DNA from: Rufibacter tibetensis
GTDB taxonomy: Bacteria > Bacteroidota > Bacteroidia > Cytophagales > Hymenobacteraceae
Assembly: GCF_001310085.1 (NCBI RefSeq)
Contig: NZ_CP012644.1
Span: 171,439 to 235,438 of the forward strand
Direction of reading: 5' to 3'
DNA: 64,000 nucleotides
Below the pieces are notes generated by a model, which made no database searches, was not told the DNA's origin, and saw only the letters and a list, made by a program, of their open reading frames with translations. Made by a program: the position numbers and the translations under genes. Numbering within the stretch: the stretch's first letter is position 1; every line of letters begins with the position of its first letter. This document shows positions 46,530-55,126 of the stretch, in pieces.

Positions 46530-48848
46530 TCAGGCTCCTGGCAGCACGATATCTTTTCTCCTGGCTTTTGGTGTGACCACAAGCTCTTCTACTTTTCCGT
46601 TTATAAACTTCCCTTCCACGGTCGTGTTATAGGGAGCATGCAACTTGAAGTGGACGTTCCATTCTTCAGGCCAAGCCGGAAGCAAAAAGATTTTCCTGCC
46701 ATCCGTCTGCATCAGCATCTCCTGTAAACCAATCATGCCGGAGCCACCCCAATTATGATCAGGGACATAATCGTGCCCCGGTCCCCAGAAGGCTGGGAAA
46801 CGACGGCCGGAGTCCGAAAGCTTTTGGGTCGTGATAGCTGCCGCCTCATCTGTCAGGCCTAAACGGGCACAGAAGATATTATCCTGATGCCAGCTGATAT
46901 AGTTCCTGTTTTTGATGGCTACCGTGTCGTACCTCCAGGTGTTCAGGGCTACTTCCAGATCTGGTTTGCCGATGCCATACATACCATAGGGAAAAACGGG
47001 GTATAACTGCGGGATCTCCGAATTCTGTACCCGTTCCCACACCTTGGCAGGAGCTATGGTCTTGTGCCCCTGCATCTCCTGAAAGCTGATGGGGGGAACC
47101 CGCTTCAACATGCCCTCCCACTCGGTTCGTTTTCCAGGGGAGGCATACTCATCCGGCAACTCCAACATACGACCCAGAACCGTTTGCAGCCCGGCAATAG
47201 TAGAGGTTGCATTGTACGTCATTTTGTACGTTTCGGCAGCCGTGCCCGGATATAAAACCAGATGCCCCTCTTGGTCCAGCCTTTTTGCACCACGCAAACC
47301 GGCACGGTACTGGTAGTGCCTATCAAAGAAAGCTACGCTACTCTCTATAAGGGGCATATACCCGGTGATGTCCTTCCCGGTAAATCGCTGCATGTCCAGT
47401 ATCATCAGGCAGAAATCGAGGGAGGTATCCCAGTGGTACTCCAGCCAGGCATTATGCTCCACTCCGGGGTCAAAACCTTCAGGACGGTTCAATCCATACT
47501 CTGCATAGTTCGGCAGGCCGAAATTCTCAATCTGCTCTGTAAAGGACGCTCCCGCATGCCCCCAATAGTGCCTTGTCCTTAATTCAGCATTGGGCAACAG
47601 GCGCCGGTAGAAATCAAACTGCGGGGCCATCATGTCAAAGTCACCACTCTTCAGCATGGGCCAATATACCAGTCGCTGGTTCTGAGCCGTGAAAGTACCT
47701 CCTCCCCATTGCCTGTGATCGGGTGTGAAGGGGTACTTTTGCTCAACAAAAACGGGATCATACGTAAAAAGCCCTCCATTGAATTTAGTCGGGTATTTTC
47801 CGTAGGCATTACACCCAAGCATGTACCGGAATAATTGATAGTTGCGTCCTACCTTCCATGGAGAGGAGTCAGCATGAGGCTTATCAGGATCAATGAAAAC
47901 ATAACTTCTTTGCCAGAATTGTCTCCACCATTCCTTGGTCCTGCTAAAAGCCGTTCTCTGCGCAGCAGTTGCATCTTGGATAATTTTTTCTAAGCCGCTT
48001 TCCCAAGTTGCCACGCTGGAGGCTTGATCAATATGCAGGTAAACCTCAACCCTGTGTGAACGTTGCGCCCTATTGCTTTGCAATTTCCAAGCGCTATATT
48101 CTGTGTTTATGTACTTCCCGGTAGATGTTCCAGCTGGTCGCATGTTTTCACCCCGCATGAGTCCACCATAGGTTAAGTTCTTCAAGGGGTTCAGAAGCTG
48201 TGCCTTAACTGACTCAAGGCCTTGTTGTTTTACGGTATGGTCAAAAATTGTAGAATCTAAGTTACGATGGTAAAATAGAATATCTGATCCCCTGAAACTG
48301 ATGTCATCTTTATGGCTTATGACTTTTTCTTTTGACCATTTATAAGAAGAAGCGAATTTTTCACCAGCGGCTAATTCTCTGTACTGAGCTCTCCAGTTTT
48401 CATAATAAACCTCTGCGTTGACAGACTTATTACTAGCAACTTCTATATGGATTACTGGCCGAAACACATCAACCCAGGCATTGATTTTAGCTGTATGGTT
48501 ACCTTTTTGCCCAGTTACCTCTACATACCCTTCCTGGAGTTTAAGCTCCTGCCTAAAACTTGTTCCTTCCTCAAAAGGATTGGGTGATAGCTTTACCCTT
48601 ACCCGTCCAAACTTGGGGAATACGTTGTTCTCATCAAAAGCACCGCTACGGGACATGTAAAACAGCAGCTCCCCATTCTCCATCCACACATTAAGGCCTA
48701 TGTCTCCACCCCCACATGGCATAGACTCGCTTGAGTTTATGCTCTGGTTTTTCCAAACAACATTATATTGCTCTAATTGCTGAACCTGGGAATATGAATT
48801 TGTAAGAGAAAGAAGTGTTGCGAATAAATAAAATAGAAGATGCTTCAT
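46530..48848 (-). CDS. DUF5703-type six-hairpin glycosidase, secreted
   Basis: 772 residues with a signal peptide ending TNSYSQ. The N-terminal beta-sandwich begins YNVVWKNQSINSSESMPCGG and GDIGLNVWMENGELLFYMSR, which I associate with DUF5703. The catalytic part is an (alpha/alpha)6 barrel related to GH95/GH65 (YMLGCNAYGKYPTKFNGGLF, RQWGGGTFTAQNQRLVYWPM, NYISWHQDNIFCARLGL, GPGHDYVPDHNWGGSGMIGL). The last ~60 residues form a small beta domain. It is expected to be a glycosidase of pectin side chains; substrate not known. It follows susD after a very stable hairpin and so is probably its cotranscribed downstream gene. Confidence 0.8.
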   Translation of the reverse strand: MKHLLFYLFATLLSLTNSYSQVQQLEQYNVVWKNQSINSSESMPCGGGDIGLNVWMENGELLFYMSRSGAFDENNVFPKFGRVRVKLSPNPFEEGTSFRQELKLQEGYVEVTGQKGNHTAKINAWVDVFRPVIHIEVASNKSVNAEVYYENWRAQYRELAAGEKFASSYKWSKEKVISHKDDISFRGSDILFYHRNLDSTIFDHTVKQQGLESVKAQLLNPLKNLTYGGLMRGENMRPAGTSTGKYINTEYSAWKLQSNRAQRSHRVEVYLHIDQASSVATWESGLEKIIQDATAAQRTAFSRTKEWWRQFWQRSYVFIDPDKPHADSSPWKVGRNYQLFRYMLGCNAYGKYPTKFNGGLFTYDPVFVEQKYPFTPDHRQWGGGTFTAQNQRLVYWPMLKSGDFDMMAPQFDFYRRLLPNAELRTRHYWGHAGASFTEQIENFGLPNYAEYGLNRPEGFDPGVEHNAWLEYHWDTSLDFCLMILDMQRFTGKDITGYMPLIESSVAFFDRHYQYRAGLRGAKRLDQEGHLVLYPGTAAETYKMTYNATSTIAGLQTVLGRMLELPDEYASPGKRTEWEGMLKRVPPISFQEMQGHKTIAPAKVWERVQNSEIPQLYPVFPYGMYGIGKPDLEVALNTWRYDTVAIKNRNYISWHQDNIFCARLGLTDEAAAITTQKLSDSGRRFPAFWGPGHDYVPDHNWGGSGMIGLQEMLMQTDGRKIFLLPAWPEEWNVHFKLHAPYNTTVEGKFINGKVEELVVTPKARRKDIVLPGA

Positions 48849-48890
48849 TATTGCTGGTGCTTGCTGTATGCAAGGATGATAATTCGGTTT

Positions 48891-48954
48891 AACGAACTAA
48901 AATAGACAGGTATTTAACTAAAAATAGTTAAATACCTGTCTATTTTAGTTCGTT
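48891..48954 (-). terminator. 30-bp perfect hairpin between susD and the DUF5703 gene
   Basis: Arms 48891-48920 and 48925-48954 are exact reverse complements, 30 bp each, around an AAAA loop. The stem is AT-rich with a central GACAGGTA/TACCTGTC core. It starts 20 bases after the susD stop on the minus strand. It may act as partial terminator or mRNA end protector that sets higher susCD expression than the downstream gene. Confidence 0.8.
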
Positions 48955-48974
48955 GAATGTCCTTCAACTATAAA

Positions 48975-50498
48975 TTAATACCCCTCGTTTTGGATTAACG
49001 TTGGATTGTTATCCAACTCTGACTGCGGGAAAGGAAGGAGGTAGTTCTTTGTTCCAAAAACAAGCGGAGCACCAGTGGGGGTCTTTAGAGAGGGTAGCTT
49101 AACATGAGCAATGTTCCAACGTTTCAGGTCAAAGTAACGCTGCCCTTCCAGCGCTAATTCAACACGCCTTTCATGTCGTATATATTCCCGTAAAGCTTCT
49201 TTCGTATTGTATTTTGATTCGTCAACAGGAGGCATATTCACACCTGTTCGGGACCTTACCTGATTCACTGCCGCATAAACCGTGGCATCAGGCCCGCTTA
49301 ATTCATTTTTAGCCTCAGCATACATAAGCAATACGTCGGCATAACGTAAATGCACATAATCCTGGTCTGTATTTTGGGCGGAAGCAGCAGTGAAGGGCGC
49401 GCGTGCAAGATTAACGTATTTTTCCATCAGAAATCCAGTTTGCGAAGTGTAGCTTCCTTCCCAAGCTGAACCTGTAGCTGTCTTCCAAACCTCACCTGGT
49501 AACCGTACGGTCATGTCCAATCTAGGGTCCCTGTTATGATAAGGCTTAGCCGGATCAAACAAAGGTGACTCGTTGGCCATTTTACCATCTTTCATTTCAT
49601 AGTCATCTACCAAGTCCTTGTAGGGTTGTATCAGCGACCACCAACCCAACTCAATGTCCATTCCTGCATTTGCCCTATGCACATTGTTAGGAGCTAAGTA
49701 TTGGGTTGAGAACATGATTTCCCGGTTAACAGCAGTATTGCTTTGCCCTGCCGTTGTGAACAAAGCCGCATAATTATTTGATAACCTAAACCTACCAGAG
49801 GCAATAATTTTCTCTAAAAGGGGCACTGCCTCACTCCATTTTTGCTGCGTTATGAGCACCCGGGCTTTCAACCCAAGCGCACTCCCCCTCACTGCATGTC
49901 CATTGTAAACCTCATCTGGTAAATTGGCTATGGCAAAATCAAGGTCCTGCCCAATAAAAGCATATACCTCAGCAGCTGTACTTTTTGCTATCTTGGCAGA
50001 CTCTAGAGTGGCTGGGAAACTACTGTAAAGAATAACCCCTCCAAAATTCTGCACCAAGTCAAAATAAGACAATGCCCTAATAAAGCGAACCTCAGCTTTG
50101 TACATCTCCTTCTGCGCCCCTGTTATGGGAGCTTTGTCCACGTTATCCAAAAAATAATTACAGGAAGCTATTACCCGATAAGGCGTACTGTACATATTAA
50201 CCATTGCCCCACCTAGCCCTGGAGAAATACTCCCCGTTGTCATCACAGTCATGTTGGCCTGGTTGCCGTTTCCGGGGTCTAAGAACGCATTGTCAGAAAG
50301 CCCGTCCAAGTAAACTCTCTCGTACCCTAAGAAGTTTTGCTGTAGCCTGGCATAAACCCCTGCCAAACCAGCTTTAACATCTGCTTCCGTAGTCCAGAAT
50401 GTTTCACTGGAAACACTATCCAAGGGGTTCTTATCAAGAAAATCTTTGTCACAGGCAGTTATCAGCATCAGTAGGCAAGCCGATAGCCATATCTTCAT
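48975..50498 (-). CDS. SusD/RagB-family surface glycan-binding lipoprotein
   Basis: The start at 50498 (MKIWLSACLLMLITACDKDF) gives a lipoprotein signal with the lipobox LITAC; the frame opens six codons earlier. 507 residues. SusD features: NPLDSVSSETFWTTEADVKAGLAGVYA, a TPR-like helical middle (RFIRALSYFDLVQNFGGV), and the C-terminal LRYADVLLMYAEAKNELSGP and RRVELALEGQRYFDLKRW. It binds oligosaccharides at the cell surface and caps the SusC pore. It is paired with susC 29 bases upstream. The glycan is presumably a pectin fragment, judged from the surrounding enzymes. Confidence 0.96.
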   Translation of the reverse strand: MKIWLSACLLMLITACDKDFLDKNPLDSVSSETFWTTEADVKAGLAGVYARLQQNFLGYERVYLDGLSDNAFLDPGNGNQANMTVMTTGSISPGLGGAMVNMYSTPYRVIASCNYFLDNVDKAPITGAQKEMYKAEVRFIRALSYFDLVQNFGGVILYSSFPATLESAKIAKSTAAEVYAFIGQDLDFAIANLPDEVYNGHAVRGSALGLKARVLITQQKWSEAVPLLEKIIASGRFRLSNNYAALFTTAGQSNTAVNREIMFSTQYLAPNNVHRANAGMDIELGWWSLIQPYKDLVDDYEMKDGKMANESPLFDPAKPYHNRDPRLDMTVRLPGEVWKTATGSAWEGSYTSQTGFLMEKYVNLARAPFTAASAQNTDQDYVHLRYADVLLMYAEAKNELSGPDATVYAAVNQVRSRTGVNMPPVDESKYNTKEALREYIRHERRVELALEGQRYFDLKRWNIAHVKLPSLKTPTGAPLVFGTKNYLLPFPQSELDNNPTLIQNEGY

Positions 50499-50527
50499 TT
50501 TATTACAAGTCTGCATTGCTTTCTATT

Positions 50528-53500
50528 TTAGAATCTGACGTTAAAACCAGCGTTATAAATCTTTGCCTGAGGATATTGCGAGAAGTTACCTGACATACTA
50601 GCTCTTTCTGGGTCACCCCCTTCATAGTCCGTCCAGGTGAACGGGTTGTCCACGGAAACATAGACACTCAAACCTTTAGATCTTATGCGTGAAGCAAGTG
50701 TAGTTGGTATATCGTAGGATAATATAAGGTTCTTTAGACGCAGGTAGGAAGCGTCTTGTAAATAGTAAGTTGAACCACCATAGTTGGCAACCCCAGGATA
50801 ACCAGCTATATAAAGGGCAGGCAATGTATTAGTGGGGTTTTCAGGAGTCCAGGCATTGCGCCATTTGGTAGTTGGGGCCGTTCCTTGCATAAAAGGATCT
50901 ACCCCCCAGTTATTCACCCGTGCTTTAAGCCCTTCTACTCCCTGAAAAAAGACATTGAGATTAAACCCTTTGTACCCTACGTTGAAACCAAAAGAGTAAG
51001 TGTAATCTGGGTATGCCCCATCTACCACGATACGGTCATTTGCATCCACAACACCATCGCCATTCTGATCCTTCATTTTAAGGTCGCCTGGCTTTGGCGA
51101 AGGGTTCAGGACATGCCTAGGGACATTAGGGTTATTTATATCTTCAACCTGAAAAATCCCGTCCCACTCATATAAGTGATGTGCGTCATAAGGCAAACCG
51201 ATTTCTCTGATGCTCGTGCCTTTGGAAGGCACGGCAATATGCAGGACTTCGTTCCTTGCAGAAGAAACAAGCACATTAGCTCCATAAGTCACTTCCCCTA
51301 TTTTATTCTGGTGCGTGAGCTCAATCTCAATGCCCGTGTTGCGTAGCTTACCTACGTTTTGGGTTGGACTGGACAGGCCTAAACTCAAGGGCACAGGCTG
51401 ACTAGCCAGAATGTCATAGGAAGTTTTCTTAAACCAATCAATACTAACACCTAACAATCTGTTTCGAATACTCATGTCCAACCCCACATTGGCAATGCTA
51501 GTTGACTCCCATCTTATTGACTTATCCCTCAGTTCATTCACAACACCCCCCTGTTGTAAAGCCGTATTTCCAAAAGGGTAATAAACATTCAGAGCAAGAA
51601 TATCCTGGTAAGCATAGGTAGAGATATTTGAGTTACCCAAAGTACCGTAAGAAGCTCTAACCTTCATCAGACTGATCCAGTCAAACTGGTTTCGGAAGAA
51701 ATTTTCTTCAGAGACTAACCAGCCTGCAGACACGGAGGGAAACGCTCCCCATCGATAGCCGGGCGAAACTCTGGAAGTACCATCATAGCGTACATTAGCC
51801 TCCAATAGATATTTACCTTTAAAATCATAATTTATCCGCCCAAAAACAGACTGCAATGCCCATTCTGACGGGCCAGCAAGGCCGGGCAACCTAGGGTGAT
51901 TAAAAAACAATGACTGATTTTCGGCCGTATATCCTTGTAATTCAGATAAGACCGGAGCTGCCGTGTTGATTCTTCTGCCTCGCAACCCCTGAAATCTATA
52001 AGATATCTGCTCGTATCCTGCCAATGCTTTTATAGTGTGGTTTTTCCCAATCTCCGTATCATAAGTTATGGTTGAATAAACCGTAGGAGTTATAGCTTTT
52101 GAATACTGATCGGTTACCCCCAATACATCCGGCCCAAAAGTAAACATCTTATTATCACCCGTCTGAGTATCCTTTTCCTGAAGCAAGTATGCCTTATAGG
52201 GTTGTTGGTGCATTTTATAGAATTCATCCACATAATTCACCGCCACTTTAGAAGACCAGGTTACTCCTTTGAATGGTTTGATATCTATATAAGCTTGTCC
52301 GTTGAGGTTGTACTCTTTAGTCCTCTGATTACCCATGGCATAGTATTCCTGAGGATTTCGGTTTCTTCCCTCTAATTGGTATGCCCTGGAAACGATACGG
52401 CCACTTCCATCAGGTAAAAAAGGGCCATAAAGTGGTCCAGCAGCATATATGCTCAATGCCATGCCTTCGCCTGTGAAGGGAGGTTCCTTTCTATCCTTAT
52501 GCGTCAGGTTCATGGAAGTCCCTACAGTCACATACTGACTTATATCGGCTGAATAATTCAGCAGAGCATTGTATCTTTTAAACTTATATCCGGGAATCAT
52601 GGCATTCTGGTCAAGATAGCCAATGGACATATTATAGGTGCTTTTATCCCCACCTCCGGATATAGCCAAACTGTGGTTTGTAACAGTGGCTGGGTTTATA
52701 TAATAATCAATGTTATCAAAATTAGGATATTGGTTTCGGTCTGTGGCATTCCTATATTTCTCTATTTCTTCTAAGGGATATCTGAAAGCAATACCTGATC
52801 TTGCTGCTGCAAGATTATACATTTGCATGTATTCAGCTGAGTTAGTAATTAAATCAGGCAATGCAGTTGGAGTGTGACGCGCCACATTTAACCTATAACT
52901 AACCGTTGGGGTGCCTTTATCCCCTTTTTTAGTTGTAACCAGAATAACTCCATTGGCAGCTCTAGCGCCATATATTGAGGCAGAAGCCGCGTCTTTTAAG
53001 ACTGTGACGTTTTCAATATCATCTGGTGAAAGATTATTGAAAGACCCAGTTACCCCATCTATCAACACTAAAGGCTCTGTACTACCGCCAAAAGAACCTC
53101 GCCCCCTGATTAGAAAATTAGGATTATCCCGGCCAGGTTCTGCAGAAGGCTGAGTCACTTGTAAACCAGTTATCCGGCCCTGCATTAAGTTAGCAGCATT
53201 GGGTGCAGGCCTTTGCGTTAATACATCTGCAGAAACAGTTCCTACGGAACCTGTTAAATTGGCCCTTTTCTGAACACCGTATCCTACTACCACTACCTCA
53301 TCCAAAGCCTTGGCATCAGGAGTAAGTCTCACATTTATGGTTGAGCGTTTATCAATAGGTATCTCCTGCGTCAGGTAACTGATGAAGGACACCACAAGGG
53401 TCTTGGCATCAGGTGGGGCACTCAGTGTGAAGTCCCCTTCAGTATTGGTTGCTGTTCCTATACTAGTACCTTTCACCATGACCGTTACGCCTGGCATACC

Positions 53501-53740
53501 CACTCCTTTCTCATCGACCACCTTTCCGGTTATGTTTACATTTTGTGCTACGCTTGCCGTTTGGTAGGGCTTCGAATCCCTATGGGTGTGGCTGACCCCA
53601 GAAATAGCCGCTGCTTTTTCCCTTGCCCCACCTGTAGCATGCCCATGGAATGCCAGTTCTTGGGGGAAACCATCCTGGCTAAATCCCAACACCATGCATG
53701 GGAGCAGCAATCTCCTTAAAGAGTATATGATTTTTTTCAT
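50528..53740 (-). CDS. SusC/RagA-family TonB-dependent outer-membrane transporter
   Basis: 1070 residues. The N-terminal signal (MKKIIYSLRRLLLPCMVLGF) is followed by an unusual ~45-residue His/Ala-rich spacer, then the carboxypeptidase-like domain (NITGKVVDEKGVGMPGVTVM). The TonB-box/plug start DEVVVVGYGVQKRANLTGSV follows, then plug motifs LMQGRITGLQVTQPSAEPG and FLIRGRGSFGGSTEPLVLID, with ASIYGARAANGVILVTTKKG as SusC signature. The barrel ends with the usual aromatic strand YNAGFNVRF. It imports oligosaccharides with SusD. No ECF sigma/anti-sigma or HTCS gene is next to it; an IclR gene is the nearest regulator. Confidence 0.97.
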   Translation of the reverse strand: MKKIIYSLRRLLLPCMVLGFSQDGFPQELAFHGHATGGAREKAAAISGVSHTHRDSKPYQTASVAQNVNITGKVVDEKGVGMPGVTVMVKGTSIGTATNTEGDFTLSAPPDAKTLVVSFISYLTQEIPIDKRSTINVRLTPDAKALDEVVVVGYGVQKRANLTGSVGTVSADVLTQRPAPNAANLMQGRITGLQVTQPSAEPGRDNPNFLIRGRGSFGGSTEPLVLIDGVTGSFNNLSPDDIENVTVLKDAASASIYGARAANGVILVTTKKGDKGTPTVSYRLNVARHTPTALPDLITNSAEYMQMYNLAAARSGIAFRYPLEEIEKYRNATDRNQYPNFDNIDYYINPATVTNHSLAISGGGDKSTYNMSIGYLDQNAMIPGYKFKRYNALLNYSADISQYVTVGTSMNLTHKDRKEPPFTGEGMALSIYAAGPLYGPFLPDGSGRIVSRAYQLEGRNRNPQEYYAMGNQRTKEYNLNGQAYIDIKPFKGVTWSSKVAVNYVDEFYKMHQQPYKAYLLQEKDTQTGDNKMFTFGPDVLGVTDQYSKAITPTVYSTITYDTEIGKNHTIKALAGYEQISYRFQGLRGRRINTAAPVLSELQGYTAENQSLFFNHPRLPGLAGPSEWALQSVFGRINYDFKGKYLLEANVRYDGTSRVSPGYRWGAFPSVSAGWLVSEENFFRNQFDWISLMKVRASYGTLGNSNISTYAYQDILALNVYYPFGNTALQQGGVVNELRDKSIRWESTSIANVGLDMSIRNRLLGVSIDWFKKTSYDILASQPVPLSLGLSSPTQNVGKLRNTGIEIELTHQNKIGEVTYGANVLVSSARNEVLHIAVPSKGTSIREIGLPYDAHHLYEWDGIFQVEDINNPNVPRHVLNPSPKPGDLKMKDQNGDGVVDANDRIVVDGAYPDYTYSFGFNVGYKGFNLNVFFQGVEGLKARVNNWGVDPFMQGTAPTTKWRNAWTPENPTNTLPALYIAGYPGVANYGGSTYYLQDASYLRLKNLILSYDIPTTLASRIRSKGLSVYVSVDNPFTWTDYEGGDPERASMSGNFSQYPQAKIYNAGFNVRF

Positions 53741-54296
53741 TTTGAAAGCTTTATATGGGTTGGAACAATTTAGTTAGCGATGTTGATGTTTCTCCTTCTC
53801 AATGGCTTCTACTCAGAACTGGACAAAGTTTTTATCTACAAGAGCTTATAGGTTCTACAGAAGCAGCACTGCGAATCATATTTAAACTCATTATTTAAAT
53901 ATAAACAAAGGATATAGTTTATGTATCCTGCTGTATCCTGTTCCCGATTGCGTTTTATAAAGACAATCTCCTACCGGCAGGCAAAGGGGCAATGCAGCAG
54001 ATGAAATGAGGGCAGGCAAGAAAGTTCGGCCAAGAACAATCCCAATTTCTTATACAGCAGCATGTCCTCTTCCCTTATCAAGGGGGAGTTCAGGTGATGG
54101 GAAACCAATCAATGAATCACCAAGCCACCAGGGGACACTGGAGTCCTGCTCACAGGGGAAAGGTGCTGCAGGAAGCTTGGAACTTCCTTGAGGGGTTCTT
54201 CAGGGATACCGGCCCCCATTGCTTTAGAGGCCGGTTTGCTAAAAATTATGCCCCCTTGTATATATTTGATTATATTGCTTTATCATTGAATGAAGT
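53741..54296. promoter_or_regulatory. Divergent promoter region between susC and the IclR gene
   Basis: 555 bases. Toward susC, the minus strand carries TTTATATTTAAA (53894-53905), the same 12-mer seen at 20.5 and 46.1 kb. Just upstream on that strand lies a direct repeat GTATCCTGCT/GTATCCTGTT on the plus strand near 53925-53945. Toward the IclR gene a good Bacteroidota promoter is listed separately. No gene is seen. Confidence 0.55.
54235..54268 (+). promoter_or_regulatory. Bacteroidota-type promoter of the IclR gene
   Basis: TTTG at 54235-54238 and TATATTTG (TAnnTTTG consensus) at 54261-54268 are 22 bases apart, the spacing expected for -33/-7 elements. The start codon is 28 bases past the -7 box. 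Confidence 0.65.
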
Positions 54297-55070
54297 ATGA
54301 CAGAGATAGAAAAGGCTACAAAATATCAGGCACCGGCACTGGAGAAAGGGCTAGACATTCTCGAATATTTGTCGCTTAAGGCGATGCCCCTTTCCCAAAC
54401 GGAGATAGCCACAGGTATCAGCAGAAAGTCAAATGAAATATTCAGGATGCTCGTTTGCCTGGAGGCAAGAGGATACATTATAAGAGAAGAGATATCCGGT
54501 AAATACAAATTGTCCCTTAAGATATACAATCTATCGCATAGACACTCCCCGGTGGATGATATACGTACCGCCGCTCAATATCCTATGTACGAATTAGCGG
54601 GGGTATTGAAACAGTCGTGCCATCTAAGTGTGCTGTACCATAGCCAGCTCATGGTTATTCACCAGTCCAAAAGCCCCAGCCCGATTTCCCTTTCCATAGA
54701 AGAAGGAAGTCTTTTCCCGCTTGTGCTGACTGCATCCGGCAAGGTATTTCTATCCTTTATGTCTGAGGAGGAACAAAATAATGTCCTCAAAAGCAATGAC
54801 GTTTTCAAGAAGTACTCCAAATTACAGCAAAAGGAACTCACTGAGTCACTTTCTAAAATCAAGGAAACAGGATATTATATAGAAGCAAGTAACCTGTCGA
54901 AAGGGGTAACGGATATTGTGGTGCCCATAGGCAATATGGAAACCGGAATTGTAGCTGTGCTGGCGGTTTCGATGCTGACCACGGAGTATAACGAAGGCTT
55001 GTCCTTAGAGGATATTATCATGGAAGTGCAGTCTTGTGCAGGTAAGATTTTACAACGGATAGGCTTCTAA
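54297..55070 (+). CDS. IclR-family transcriptional regulator
   Basis: 257 residues. The N-terminal winged helix (APALEKGLDILEYLSLKAMP, LSQTEIATGISRKSNEIFRM, LEARGYIIRE) is followed by the IclR effector domain (HLSVLYHSQLMVIHQSKSP, FPLVLTASGKVFLSFMSEEE, GVTDIVVPIGNMETGIVAVL). Members bind small acids or sugars and repress or activate catabolic genes next to them. It lies between the SusCD operon (divergent) and the GH2/GH78 cluster (convergent), and is the only dedicated regulator seen among the sugar genes. The target genes and ligand are not known; the CoA-transferase operon and susC are candidates. Confidence 0.95.
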   Translation: MTEIEKATKYQAPALEKGLDILEYLSLKAMPLSQTEIATGISRKSNEIFRMLVCLEARGYIIREEISGKYKLSLKIYNLSHRHSPVDDIRTAAQYPMYELAGVLKQSCHLSVLYHSQLMVIHQSKSPSPISLSIEEGSLFPLVLTASGKVFLSFMSEEEQNNVLKSNDVFKKYSKLQQKELTESLSKIKETGYYIEASNLSKGVTDIVVPIGNMETGIVAVLAVSMLTTEYNEGLSLEDIIMEVQSCAGKILQRIGF

Positions 55071-55080
55071 TTTGGAAAGG

Positions 55081-55117
55081 AAGAGCCGCCCCAACAGGCA
55101 TTGTGCCGGCTCTTTTA
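55081..55117. terminator. Bidirectional terminator between the IclR and GH2 genes
   Basis: AAGAGCCG (55081-55088) pairs with CGGCTCTT (55107-55114), followed by further T on the plus side and preceded by A on the other. It sits between the converging ends of the IclR gene (55070) and the GH2 gene (55127). Confidence 0.65.
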
Positions 55118-55126
55118 CCCGGTTCA

